Assembly (NCBI RefSeq): GCF_037081775.1
Contig: NZ_JBAMHQ010000001.1
Coordinates: 992,001 to 1,056,000 of the forward strand
Source: Haladaptatus sp. ZSTT2
GTDB taxonomy: Archaea; Halobacteriota; Halobacteria; Halobacteriales; Halococcaceae
Direction: 5' to 3'
DNA length: 64,000 nucleotides
The notes beneath the pieces were generated by a model, which worked only from the letters and a program-made list of their open reading frames with translations, was not told where the DNA came from and did no database searches. Below, in pieces: positions 1 to 6,286 of the stretch; position 1 is the first letter of the stretch; every line of letters starts with the position of its first letter. Both the position numbers and the translations under genes were made by a program.

Positions 1-98
1 TCGGTCGGGCAAAAAGCTGGACCAAAAAGACTGCCGCGTTCCCGGTGGTCACGCGTTGTCCCGCTCGTTCGGAAGCCTCACTCGCGGTAGAAGCGTAT

Positions 99-1115
99 CT
101 ACTCCTGAATCCTCTCGCGTGCTCCCGCAACCACGAGTGGGAGGGTGATTGTGGCGTCTGCGTACACCGAGACGTTTCGCGCTGCCTTCTCCAACTTGCC
201 CCACGAGCGGGCTTCATCAAGGGTTGCCCCGGAAAGACCGCCCGTGTTCGGCGCGTCCATCGTAAGTTGGACGGCGTAGTTGTAGGCGTCGGGGACGACG
301 AGCATCGTCTGGAGGACGAAGTTCTTCGGGACGCCACCGCCGACGACCATCGCGGCTGCCTGCTCTGCGTCGAATGCGATGTCGGTGAGGCCGGTCATGT
401 CCGAGAGCGCGTCGAGGCTGAACTCGTTGACCTGCGAGTACATCCACGCCTGCAGGCCGAGCACGGAGTCTTGAATCGCGGGGACGTAGATTGGCACGTC
501 GTTCTCGTAGGCGGCGGCAGCGATACCTGCGTCCTCCTCGATGCCCTCGCGCTCATTTATCTCGGCGTTCGCGCGGCCGAGTTCTTCGGTGAGTTCCTGA
601 ATGGTCACCGTCCGGTCGATGTTCGGGAACACTTCGGAGCGGAGGTGGCCTTCAAAGGCAGTAAAATGCTCCTGGGGGAGATAGACGTTGTAGATGCGGT
701 CGACCCACTCGTCGCGGAGTTTTTCGTCGAAGTCGCGTGGCGTGGATTCGCCGTCATGGTCGCGGCCGTGGTGGTGCTTGCCGCCGATAGCCTCGATGGC
801 GTCGTGGGTGAGGTTCGCGCCGGTCGTCACGAGCACGTCGATGTGGCCGTCGCGGATGAGGTCGGCCACGAGGTTTCGCATCCCCGTGGGAACCATCGCG
901 CCTGCGAGGCCGAAGAAGTTGGTCACGTCATCGTTGCCAATCATCTCAGCGTAGATGTCCACGGCTTCGTGGAGGTCTGCTGCGCCGATTCCGGCGTGAC
1001 CGTACTCGGAGACGAGCTCGCCAACGGTCATGCCCGCCCACACGTCGGTGTGGCCGATTGGGTCGTGGTGGAACTCCTCTCTGGGTGGGAGTTCGTGATC
1101 TGCGTCGTCGCTCAT
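99..1115 (-). CDS. dys: Deoxyhypusine synthase
   Basis: 338-residue deoxyhypusine synthase family protein. The family moves an aminobutyl (or, in haloarchaea, probably agmatine-derived) group from an NAD-bound intermediate onto one lysine of eIF5A. The sequence has the N-terminal MxVGELV and LAGAMVPTGMRNLVADLI segments, NAD-site segments such as VTTGANLTHD, and the C-terminal SWGKL motif whose lysine (about residue 307) matches the catalytic lysine of the family. I start at the ATG at 1115 because the extra 25 codons upstream are basic and not family-like. eIF5A and the agmatinase-like enzyme lie 2.7 kb away on the same strand, which supports the assignment. Confidence 0.95.
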   Translation of the reverse strand: MSDDADHELPPREEFHHDPIGHTDVWAGMTVGELVSEYGHAGIGAADLHEAVDIYAEMIGNDDVTNFFGLAGAMVPTGMRNLVADLIRDGHIDVLVTTGANLTHDAIEAIGGKHHHGRDHDGESTPRDFDEKLRDEWVDRIYNVYLPQEHFTAFEGHLRSEVFPNIDRTVTIQELTEELGRANAEINEREGIEEDAGIAAAAYENDVPIYVPAIQDSVLGLQAWMYSQVNEFSLDALSDMTGLTDIAFDAEQAAAMVVGGGVPKNFVLQTMLVVPDAYNYAVQLTMDAPNTGGLSGATLDEARSWGKLEKAARNVSVYADATITLPLVVAGARERIQE

Positions 1116-1173
1116 TGTCACAGGGTGTGGGTTGCGAAGGTTTGAACGGCGCGGTCTGTGGCGGCTACAACGC

Positions 1174-1183
1174 TTATGAGATG
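1174..1183 (+). promoter_or_regulatory. TATA-like element for the 1203 gene
   Basis: The AT-rich stretch CGCTTATGAG is centred about 25 bases before the ATG at 1203, the spacing expected for a leaderless haloarchaeal transcript. Position and composition only. Confidence 0.35.
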
Positions 1184-1202
1184 GTAGCAAGACTCATGCA
1201 GT

Positions 1203-1412
1203 ATGGCACCCGCTGTCCCTCCCCTGTCGGTGCTCCCCTCTGCCCCCGACCTGTTCCTCATCGTGCTGTCGGGCGTGGTGGTCTTTGGCCTCCCGCTCGC
1301 CGTCGGCCTCGTGTTCATGCGCGGCGTCAATGAGGAGCGAGCCGTCCTCGATGAGTCTGTCCACGACTTAGAACAGCAGATAGACCACCTCGAATACGGC
1401 CGCAATCCGTAG
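1203..1412 (+). CDS. Small single-span membrane protein
   Basis: 69 residues, not assigned to a named family. It has one clear hydrophobic segment (about residues 15-38), followed by an acidic, heptad-like tail (about residues 43-66) that could form a short coiled coil facing the cytoplasm. It lies divergent to dys and stops one base before the convergent Nif3-family gene. The leaderless-type promoter spacing and the sensible membrane topology favour a real gene. Function unknown. Confidence 0.6.
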   Translation: MAPAVPPLSVLPSAPDLFLIVLSGVVVFGLPLAVGLVFMRGVNEERAVLDESVHDLEQQIDHLEYGRNP

Positions 1413-1413
1413 G

Positions 1414-2175
1414 CTAGAGTCCCGTCGGTTCACCGATGAACGCTGTCTCCAGTCCCCACTGTTCGGTGAGGCTCTGGAGCGCACGCACCCCGAACGTCTC
1501 GGTCGCGTAGTGGCCAGCAAGCACGACGTGGATGCCCGCTTCCTTCGACTCGTGGTAGGCAGGCTGTTTCCCCTCGCCCGTGATGAGCGCGTCTACGCCC
1601 ACCGCTTCTGCTTCCGGGAGCCAGTCGGTTCCGCTCCCGGTGATGATGCCGATATGCTCGATTTCGTCGGGACCGTGGTCGAGTATCTGCACGCCCTGCC
1701 CGCCATTGTCGAGGCCAACGAGTGCTTCGCGGAGGTCAGTCACGGAAAGCGGGTCGGGAGCCGACCCACGAAGCCCGATGTATTCTGCAGCCTCCGCACC
1801 GAATCGCTCGCGGTCTTCGAGCGCAAGCAAGTCTGCGATACCGGCGGCGTTGCCGAGTTCTTCGTGCCCGTCAAGGGGGAGGTGTGAGGCGTAAAGGGCG
1901 ATGTCGTTCTCCAAGAGCAGGCGAATGCGCTCGTAAGTCGCGCCGGTCACGCGCTCGATACCGCCCCACGAGAGGCCGTGGTGGACGACGAACACGTCCG
2001 CCCCTTCGTCGGCCGCAGCTTCGATGGTCGAGACGGCGGCGTCCACGCCGAAGGCGACGGTTGAGACGTCCTTCTCGTCGGGGCCGACCTGCAATCCGTT
2101 CGCGCTCACGTCGAACGCGTAGTCTGCGGTGCGAAGGCGCTCATCGTAGCGCGAGACGAGGTCAGTGAGTTTCAT
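1414..2175 (-). CDS. Nif3-like dinuclear metal centre protein
   Basis: 253-residue member of the Nif3/YqfO/YbgI family, cytoplasmic proteins with a two-metal centre; some are annotated as GTP cyclohydrolase I type 2, but the physiological reaction is unsettled. Visible metal-site motifs are VVHHGLSWG (His65, His66), SHLPLDGH (His98, Asp102, His104) and the C-terminal LAGHYATETFGV segment. Length is normal for the short single-domain form. The ATG at 2175 lies about 27 bases from the AT-rich element at 2198-2205, so the mRNA is probably leaderless. It sits between dys and the eIF5A pair, but a role in hypusination is not shown. Confidence 0.9.
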   Translation of the reverse strand: MKLTDLVSRYDERLRTADYAFDVSANGLQVGPDEKDVSTVAFGVDAAVSTIEAAADEGADVFVVHHGLSWGGIERVTGATYERIRLLLENDIALYASHLPLDGHEELGNAAGIADLLALEDRERFGAEAAEYIGLRGSAPDPLSVTDLREALVGLDNGGQGVQILDHGPDEIEHIGIITGSGTDWLPEAEAVGVDALITGEGKQPAYHESKEAGIHVVLAGHYATETFGVRALQSLTEQWGLETAFIGEPTGL

Positions 2176-2197
2176 GGATTCAAATTAGCCACCAACG

Positions 2198-2205
2198 TTA
2201 AGAAA
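2198..2205. promoter_or_regulatory. Shared TATA-like box for two divergent transcripts
   Basis: TTAAGAAA (CGTTAAGAAA in context) lies about 27 bases from the Nif3-family ATG reading left and about 25-29 bases from the start of the first RNA hairpin (2227) reading right. It is the only good TATA candidate in the divergent gap, so one AT core may serve both directions. Based on position only. Confidence 0.4.
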
Positions 2206-2223
2206 TGCGGCGATGACAAAGCG

Positions 2224-2397
2224 ACTACCCGCCTTCGCGGGTCGGACAACGGAGTTGATTCCCAATGGGAAAATTCCGCAAAGCCGCATTCGTTTGGCGT
2301 CGATTACCTCGACGAACAAAGAATCGGATTGTCCGAACAGCACGGGGACTCGCACGCCGGGTGACCCCCGGGTAATAGCCGGCCCCGTTCCCGTTTT
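2224..2397 (+). ncRNA. Candidate structured non-coding RNA
   Basis: A stretch of about 171-174 bases folds almost completely by perfect short stems. They are a hairpin ACCCGC (2227-2232)/GCGGGT (2237-2242) and a closing stem CGGACAA (2243-2249)/TTGTCCG (2329-2335). Inside that stem are two arms: CGGA-TTCCC/GGGAA-TCCG (2250-2278) and CCG-ATTC...GAAT-CGG (2284-2327) capped by CGTCGA/TCGACG (2298-2303/2309-2314). A final stem ACGGGG (2342-2347)/CCCCGT (2383-2388) contains CCGGG/CCCGG. A T5 run at 2393-2397 fits an archaeal terminator, and a TATA-like box lies at 2198-2205. No tRNA, 5S, 7S or RNase P signature was recognised. The 129-codon reading frame across it does not look like a protein. Confidence 0.5.
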
Positions 2398-2413
2398 TAG
2401 GTTGAAAAGTAGA

Positions 2414-2474
2414 GTGCTAAGCCCTCTCCCTCAAGGAGCGAACGAAGTGAGCGAGTACGGAGGGGATACAGCAC
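2414..2474 (+). repeat. Left-end imperfect hairpin of the TnpB element
   Basis: GTGCT (2414-2418) pairs with AGCAC (2470-2474), and CCCTC (2422-2426) pairs with GAGGG (2460-2464), giving a long interrupted stem. Subterminal hairpins like this are the recognition structures of IS200/IS605 elements. Confidence 0.5.
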
Positions 2475-2543
2475 CCGCACGAGTTGCAAACATCCTAATC
2501 CATACCATAAATACACTCTGTTTCGTATATTTTGACAAGTCGT

Positions 2544-3824
2544 ATGGAGTACAGTCCACACTTCCGCTTGTTGCCCACCGAGAAGCAACGCGAAGACCGT
2601 GACTGGACTCGAAACACCGTACGACAAGTCTACAATCACGGCCTCTACCGATTCAATCAAATCCCCGAATCCGAGGGAACCGTGAAACAGAGAGTCCGAC
2701 AACTCAGAAATGAGCTACCCGAACTCAAAACGTGGTGGACAGACCTGCAAGACGTGTACTCGAAGGTCTTGCAAACCCACATCGAGCGCATCGCTCGAAA
2801 CATCACCAATCTCGGGAAACTCAAAGCGAAAGGCTACAACGTCGGCTCGTTGAACTGGAAGAAACCACGAGAGTTCCGCAGTTTCACGTACAACCAATCA
2901 GGCTTCAAACTCGACCACAAGAGTGGCCCGAACGGACGTGGGTTGCTGTACCTCTCGAAAATCGGCTGGATTCCAATCCGCCTCCACCGCGACATCCTCG
3001 AAGACGCCGAAATCGCGGAAGTCACGGTAAAGAAAGAACCCACTGGCGCATGGTACGCCTCGTTCTGCATCGACGTAGAAGAACCCGTGAAACCACCAGT
3101 CGAATCACTCTCAGTGGACGACTGTGTGGGTATCGACCTCGGAGTTTTCAACTACATCCACGACTCAAACGGTGTTGTCGTTGACCGTCTTGACCTGTCC
3201 GACGACCGAGACCGACTCGAACGCGAGCAACGAGCGTCGTCTCGCAAAACATACGGGTCGAAAAACTGGGATAAGCAACGTCGGCGAGTGGCGAAAGTCC
3301 ACGCTCGGATGAACGAGATGAAGTGGGACTTCAAGAACAAACTCGCACACTACTACACGACGCACTACAAGGCTGTGTTCCTCGAAGACTTGAACGTTAA
3401 AGGGATGCTCGAAGGGGCGCAGAACGCCCGCAACAAGGCCGAAGTCGGGTGGCGTGACCTCATCACTATTTTCAAGCACCACGGTCGGAAGAACGGGTGC
3501 TACGTGGTCACAGTCAAACCAGAGAACACGACCTTAGATTGTGCGTCATGTGGAACATCGGTGTACAAGCCGTTGTGGGTTCGTGGGCATTCGTGTCCGT
3601 CGTGTGGGTTTGAAACGGATAGGGATTGGAATGCGTCTCTCAACGTCCTCAGTCGAGGACTCAAGAAACTAGGAGTGGTTCACTCCGAAGACACGCCTGT
3701 GGAGACTGCAACCGCTATGTCCACCGACGGTGGCGATTCCTCGTCCATCGTTGTGGATGCAAGTCGCGTCACAGAAGCAGGAAGCCCCGTCCTCAAGGAA
3801 GCAACGCGAAGCGTTACTGAGTAG
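2544..3824 (+). CDS. tnpB: RNA-guided endonuclease TnpB
   Basis: 426-residue TnpB-family protein, in which a right-end-derived RNA guides a RuvC nuclease. The N-terminal helix-turn-helix/wedge part begins MEYSPHFRLLP. RuvC-I is VGIDLG (Asp198), RuvC-II is FLEDLN (Glu281), and RuvC-III is DRDWNASLN (Asp361). A four-cysteine zinc ribbon is CASC (333, 336) and CPSC (351, 354). All catalytic residues are present, so it is probably active. I use the ATG at 2544 rather than the TTG at 2532. TATA-like ATAAATAC (about 2506-2513) and TATATTTT (2526-2533) lie upstream. The 3' end of the gene overlaps the presumed guide-RNA scaffold. Confidence 0.93.
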   Translation: MEYSPHFRLLPTEKQREDRDWTRNTVRQVYNHGLYRFNQIPESEGTVKQRVRQLRNELPELKTWWTDLQDVYSKVLQTHIERIARNITNLGKLKAKGYNVGSLNWKKPREFRSFTYNQSGFKLDHKSGPNGRGLLYLSKIGWIPIRLHRDILEDAEIAEVTVKKEPTGAWYASFCIDVEEPVKPPVESLSVDDCVGIDLGVFNYIHDSNGVVVDRLDLSDDRDRLEREQRASSRKTYGSKNWDKQRRRVAKVHARMNEMKWDFKNKLAHYYTTHYKAVFLEDLNVKGMLEGAQNARNKAEVGWRDLITIFKHHGRKNGCYVVTVKPENTTLDCASCGTSVYKPLWVRGHSCPSCGFETDRDWNASLNVLSRGLKKLGVVHSEDTPVETATAMSTDGGDSSSIVVDASRVTEAGSPVLKEATRSVTE

Positions 3825-3839
3825 GGCGGGGTAGTTCAC
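3803..3839 (+). ncRNA. Right end and presumed reRNA (omega RNA) 3' scaffold
   Basis: AACGC (3803-3807) GAA GCGTT (3811-3815) is a perfect hairpin inside the tnpB 3' end, followed by GGGCGGGGTAGTTCAC up to the element end. In characterised TnpB systems the guide RNA spans this right end and takes its guide from the flanking DNA. Here the guide would start at 3840, inside the agmatinase 3' coding end. The 5' limit of the RNA cannot be seen. Confidence 0.5.
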
Positions 3840-4636
3840 GCTGAATCGGCGTGTGAGAAGACGAATTCTCTGCACAGTTTCGCCCCGAGCGTCGCCGTCT
3901 GCCCGTCGTCGCGGTCGTTCACCTCAACCACGTCGAAGCCGACGGCATGTGGGGCGACCTCTCTAACAACATCACGCATCTCACGCGGTGTGAGGCCGTA
4001 CGGTTCCATCGTCCCCGTCCCCGGGGCGAAGCCGGGGTCTGCGGCGTCGATGTCCACGCTCAGGTAAACCGCACCGTCGCCCTCGTACGTCCACTCGGCC
4101 ACGTCTTCGGGGGGAATTACGGTCACGTCGCCGTCTGCGGCGCGTTCCCACTCGGCTTTGTTGCCCGTTCGCGCGCCGAGGATGATGGCCTCGTCTGTGA
4201 CTTCGAGGGCGTGGCGGGTGACGGTCGCGTGGCTGAGTGGGTTTCCAGCATATTCCTCGCGGAGGTCGAGATGGGCGTCGAGACAGACGAACGTGTCGGG
4301 GGCGGTTGCTCGCACGCCCGCCACGGTCACCGTGTGCTCGCCGCCAAGGAGGATGGGAAGCGCCTCGTCACGCTCGATATCGGTGACCATCCCCTGTAAG
4401 AAGTTGAGGTAGTCAACCGCGTCGTCCCACGCGTGGAGGTCGCCCTCGTCTGCAACCTGCAAGTCAGTAAAATGCGCGTCCGTCCGGTGGTCGTAGTCGT
4501 CAAAGTTCTCCGCGTACTGCCGGATGCGTCCGGGGCCGAATCGGGCCCCCGGCTGGAACGAAGTAGAAATGTCAAGCGGCGCGCCGAGAATGACGTACGA
4601 AGCGTCGGTGCGAGAAGCCAGCGCGCCCGGGAACAT
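3836..4636 (-). CDS. speB: Agmatinase-like ureohydrolase (eIF5A hypusination)
   Basis: 266-residue ureohydrolase of the arginase/agmatinase superfamily, with the full set of two-manganese ligands: GGEHT (His101), DAHLD (Asp120, His122, Asp124) and SVDIDAAD (Asp195, Asp197). In Haloferax volcanii a gene of this type next to eIF5A is reported to finish deoxyhypusine formation from an agmatine intermediate; I infer the same role here. The ATG abuts the eIF5A stop (TAA immediately followed by ATG), so the two are co-transcribed. The stop codon (3836-3838) and the third base of the last sense codon lie inside the TnpB element right end, yet the C-terminus looks unaltered. Confidence 0.93.
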   Translation of the reverse strand: MFPGALASRTDASYVILGAPLDISTSFQPGARFGPGRIRQYAENFDDYDHRTDAHFTDLQVADEGDLHAWDDAVDYLNFLQGMVTDIERDEALPILLGGEHTVTVAGVRATAPDTFVCLDAHLDLREEYAGNPLSHATVTRHALEVTDEAIILGARTGNKAEWERAADGDVTVIPPEDVAEWTYEGDGAVYLSVDIDAADPGFAPGTGTMEPYGLTPREMRDVVREVAPHAVGFDVVEVNDRDDGQTATLGAKLCREFVFSHADSA

Positions 4637-5014
4637 TTAGATAATTTTGCGCTGGTCGTCCATCTCGAGGTATTCGATTTCGTCTTCCGGCGTCAGCGTC
4701 TTGTCGCCGGGAACCTTGATGGAGAAGGTTTCGTAGGTATCGAGGTCCATGACCTGAGCGACGTCGGAGCTTTCGACGCTCACGACCTGTCCCTGTTTTC
4801 GCTCGATAATTGGAATCCAGACTTTTGCGTCGACTGGCTGGGAGAAGCTACGCTTTTTGCTGTCGAAGACGCCCTTCCCCTCGACACGGGCCTTTGCACT
4901 GCCGTGCTTGCCGGGCTTTGCCGTGCTGTAGGAAGTGATGAGACACGGAACGTTGTTGATCATTACGTAGCTACCTTCCTGGAGGTCGCGGACCTCGCCT
5001 TGTTGCTTCGCCAT
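4637..5014 (-). CDS. eif5A: Translation initiation factor 5A (aIF5A)
   Basis: 125-residue archaeal eIF5A, which relieves ribosome stalling. The N-terminal SH3-like domain carries the modification loop KPGKHGSAK, with Lys36 as the hypusine site, followed by a C-terminal OB-fold (about residues 68-125). Length is normal. First gene of a two-gene unit with the agmatinase-like enzyme. The ATG at 5014 gives the usual MAKQQ start. Confidence 0.97.
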   Translation of the reverse strand: MAKQQGEVRDLQEGSYVMINNVPCLITSYSTAKPGKHGSAKARVEGKGVFDSKKRSFSQPVDAKVWIPIIERKQGQVVSVESSDVAQVMDLDTYETFSIKVPGDKTLTPEDEIEYLEMDDQRKII

Positions 5015-5056
5015 GTGTCTGCTTTTTCCACGAGACTGTATAAACGGTTTGGAACG

Positions 5057-6124
5057 CTATTCGTGCCGCCGGAGACAGGTTTCAAGCCGTGAGAGGCCCT
5101 CTCGCAACTCCGCCGTGGGCAACCCAAATCCCAGTCGAAATCGGTCTGGATAGCCAAAGAACTCACCCGGCGCGAGGACAACGCTTTCTTCTCCCACGAC
5201 CGCCTGACAGAACTCTTTTCCGCTCGAAAACGCGTCGGGAATCTCGATAAACGCGTTCACGCCAACCGGTTCGAACCACGCTAAGTCCCACGCATCGACG
5301 AACTCTGCGACGAGCGCACGGTTCGTGGCGGCAATCTCGCGGCTCTCTGCGAGCAGTTCGTCTTCGCGCTCGAACGCTTGCCCGGCGACGTGTTGGCCGA
5401 ACTGGGAAGGCGAGATGGTCGTGTAATCTTTCCAGTGCCACGCCGCTTGCACGACCTCTGGCGGGCCGACAATCCACCCAAAGCGCAGGCCTGCGAGGCC
5501 GTACGCCTTCGAGAGGCTGGCCGTGCTGATGGCGCGTCGGCCGAGGCTCGCCGCTGGCGGGTGCGGATTCTCTGCGAGCAGCCGGTAGACTTCGTCTACG
5601 AGCAGGTAGGCGTCGTGTTCGACGGCGAGGTCGTACAGCGCAGCCATCGTCTCCGCGTCGTGGTATTTCCCCGTGGGGTTGTTCGGGTTGTTGACGACGA
5701 TGAGGCGAGTGTCCTCGCGAATTGCCTCGGTGACGGCGTCCACGGAGAGTTCCCACGTCGGCGCGTCGAGTTCGACCGTCGTCACCTCGCCAAAGGCGTC
5801 CGGAATCGCGTGAAGTGACTGGTAGGTGGGCGTGACCGTCACCGCGTGGCCGCCCTGCCCGAGCAAGGCAAGGAACACGAGGAAGTTCGCCTCCTGTGCA
5901 CCACAGGTGAAGATGACTTCGTCCACGCTTCGGTCGTAGCGGGCGGCGAGCTGTTCGCGCAACTCCTCGTCGCCGTTGGTCGGGATGACGTAACCGAGTT
6001 TCCCGGGATCGGTGTCGAATCGGCTCGCCGAAAGCGACCGAATCCCACTCTCTGCGAGCATGATGTCGGCATCCGCTTCGTACCGGGCGAACCAGCGTTC
6101 GAGGCCGAACGAGTCGATTTGCAT
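5057..6124 (-). CDS. PLP-dependent class I/II aminotransferase
   Basis: 355-residue fold-type I aminotransferase. Visible are the NNPNNPTG loop (about 145-152), DEVY (Asp177, Tyr180), the PLP lysine in SLSKAYGLAG (Lys206), and the C-terminal FRLGFG arginine that binds the substrate carboxylate. Substrate is not evident; aromatic or branched amino acids are possible. I place the start at the ATG at 6124 (MQIDSFGLERW) because the 47 codons upstream in the same frame are not conserved-looking. Monocistronic by context. Confidence 0.9.
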   Translation of the reverse strand: MQIDSFGLERWFARYEADADIMLAESGIRSLSASRFDTDPGKLGYVIPTNGDEELREQLAARYDRSVDEVIFTCGAQEANFLVFLALLGQGGHAVTVTPTYQSLHAIPDAFGEVTTVELDAPTWELSVDAVTEAIREDTRLIVVNNPNNPTGKYHDAETMAALYDLAVEHDAYLLVDEVYRLLAENPHPPAASLGRRAISTASLSKAYGLAGLRFGWIVGPPEVVQAAWHWKDYTTISPSQFGQHVAGQAFEREDELLAESREIAATNRALVAEFVDAWDLAWFEPVGVNAFIEIPDAFSSGKEFCQAVVGEESVVLAPGEFFGYPDRFRLGFGLPTAELREGLSRLETCLRRHE

Positions 6125-6286
6125 ACCCAGAGTAACAGCCGAGTCGGAGAAAAGTAACGGGGTTTTGCCAAGCGTTTTTAGCCAAAGGAGCGGCCAGCGA
6201 CGCCATGTCCTGACTGACAACCGCGAAGCGTCCCGCGGGTGTACGACACACCGCTTCGCGCCCACGACCGTGTCGTTTGTTCGCCC

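Larger units (their letters stand above)
2401..3839 (+). mobile_element. Solo TnpB (IS1341-type, IS200/IS605 family) element
   Basis: Element carrying only tnpB, with no tnpA partner. The left end has a subterminal imperfect hairpin and the right end a short hairpin followed by GGGCGGGGTAGTTCAC, a form I associate with right ends of haloarchaeal IS200/IS605-type elements (from memory). The left boundary at about 2401 is inferred. If 2401-3839 is removed, the flanks rejoin so that the neighbouring agmatinase still ends in Ser-Ala followed by a TAA stop, which supports these ends. The region is visibly less GC-rich than its neighbours. Movement would need a TnpA supplied elsewhere in the genome. 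Confidence 0.7.

Noticed and set aside
45-1145. Long plus-strand frame opposite dys
   Set aside because: Antisense shadow of the deoxyhypusine synthase gene in GC-rich DNA; no domain and biased composition.
2224-2397. tRNA or H/ACA guide RNA reading of the structured region
   Set aside because: No tRNA arms with a T-loop motif. ACA-like triplets occur after the 7-bp stem (2337-2339), but I could not find convincing two-sided pairing to helix 69 or other rRNA targets.
2213-2602. 129-codon frame over the structured RNA and element left end
   Set aside because: Composition unlike haloarchaeal proteins, crosses the element boundary and matches no family; RNA structure explains the region better.
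3124-3482. Short frames overlapping tnpB
   Set aside because: Shadow frames of the intact tnpB gene.
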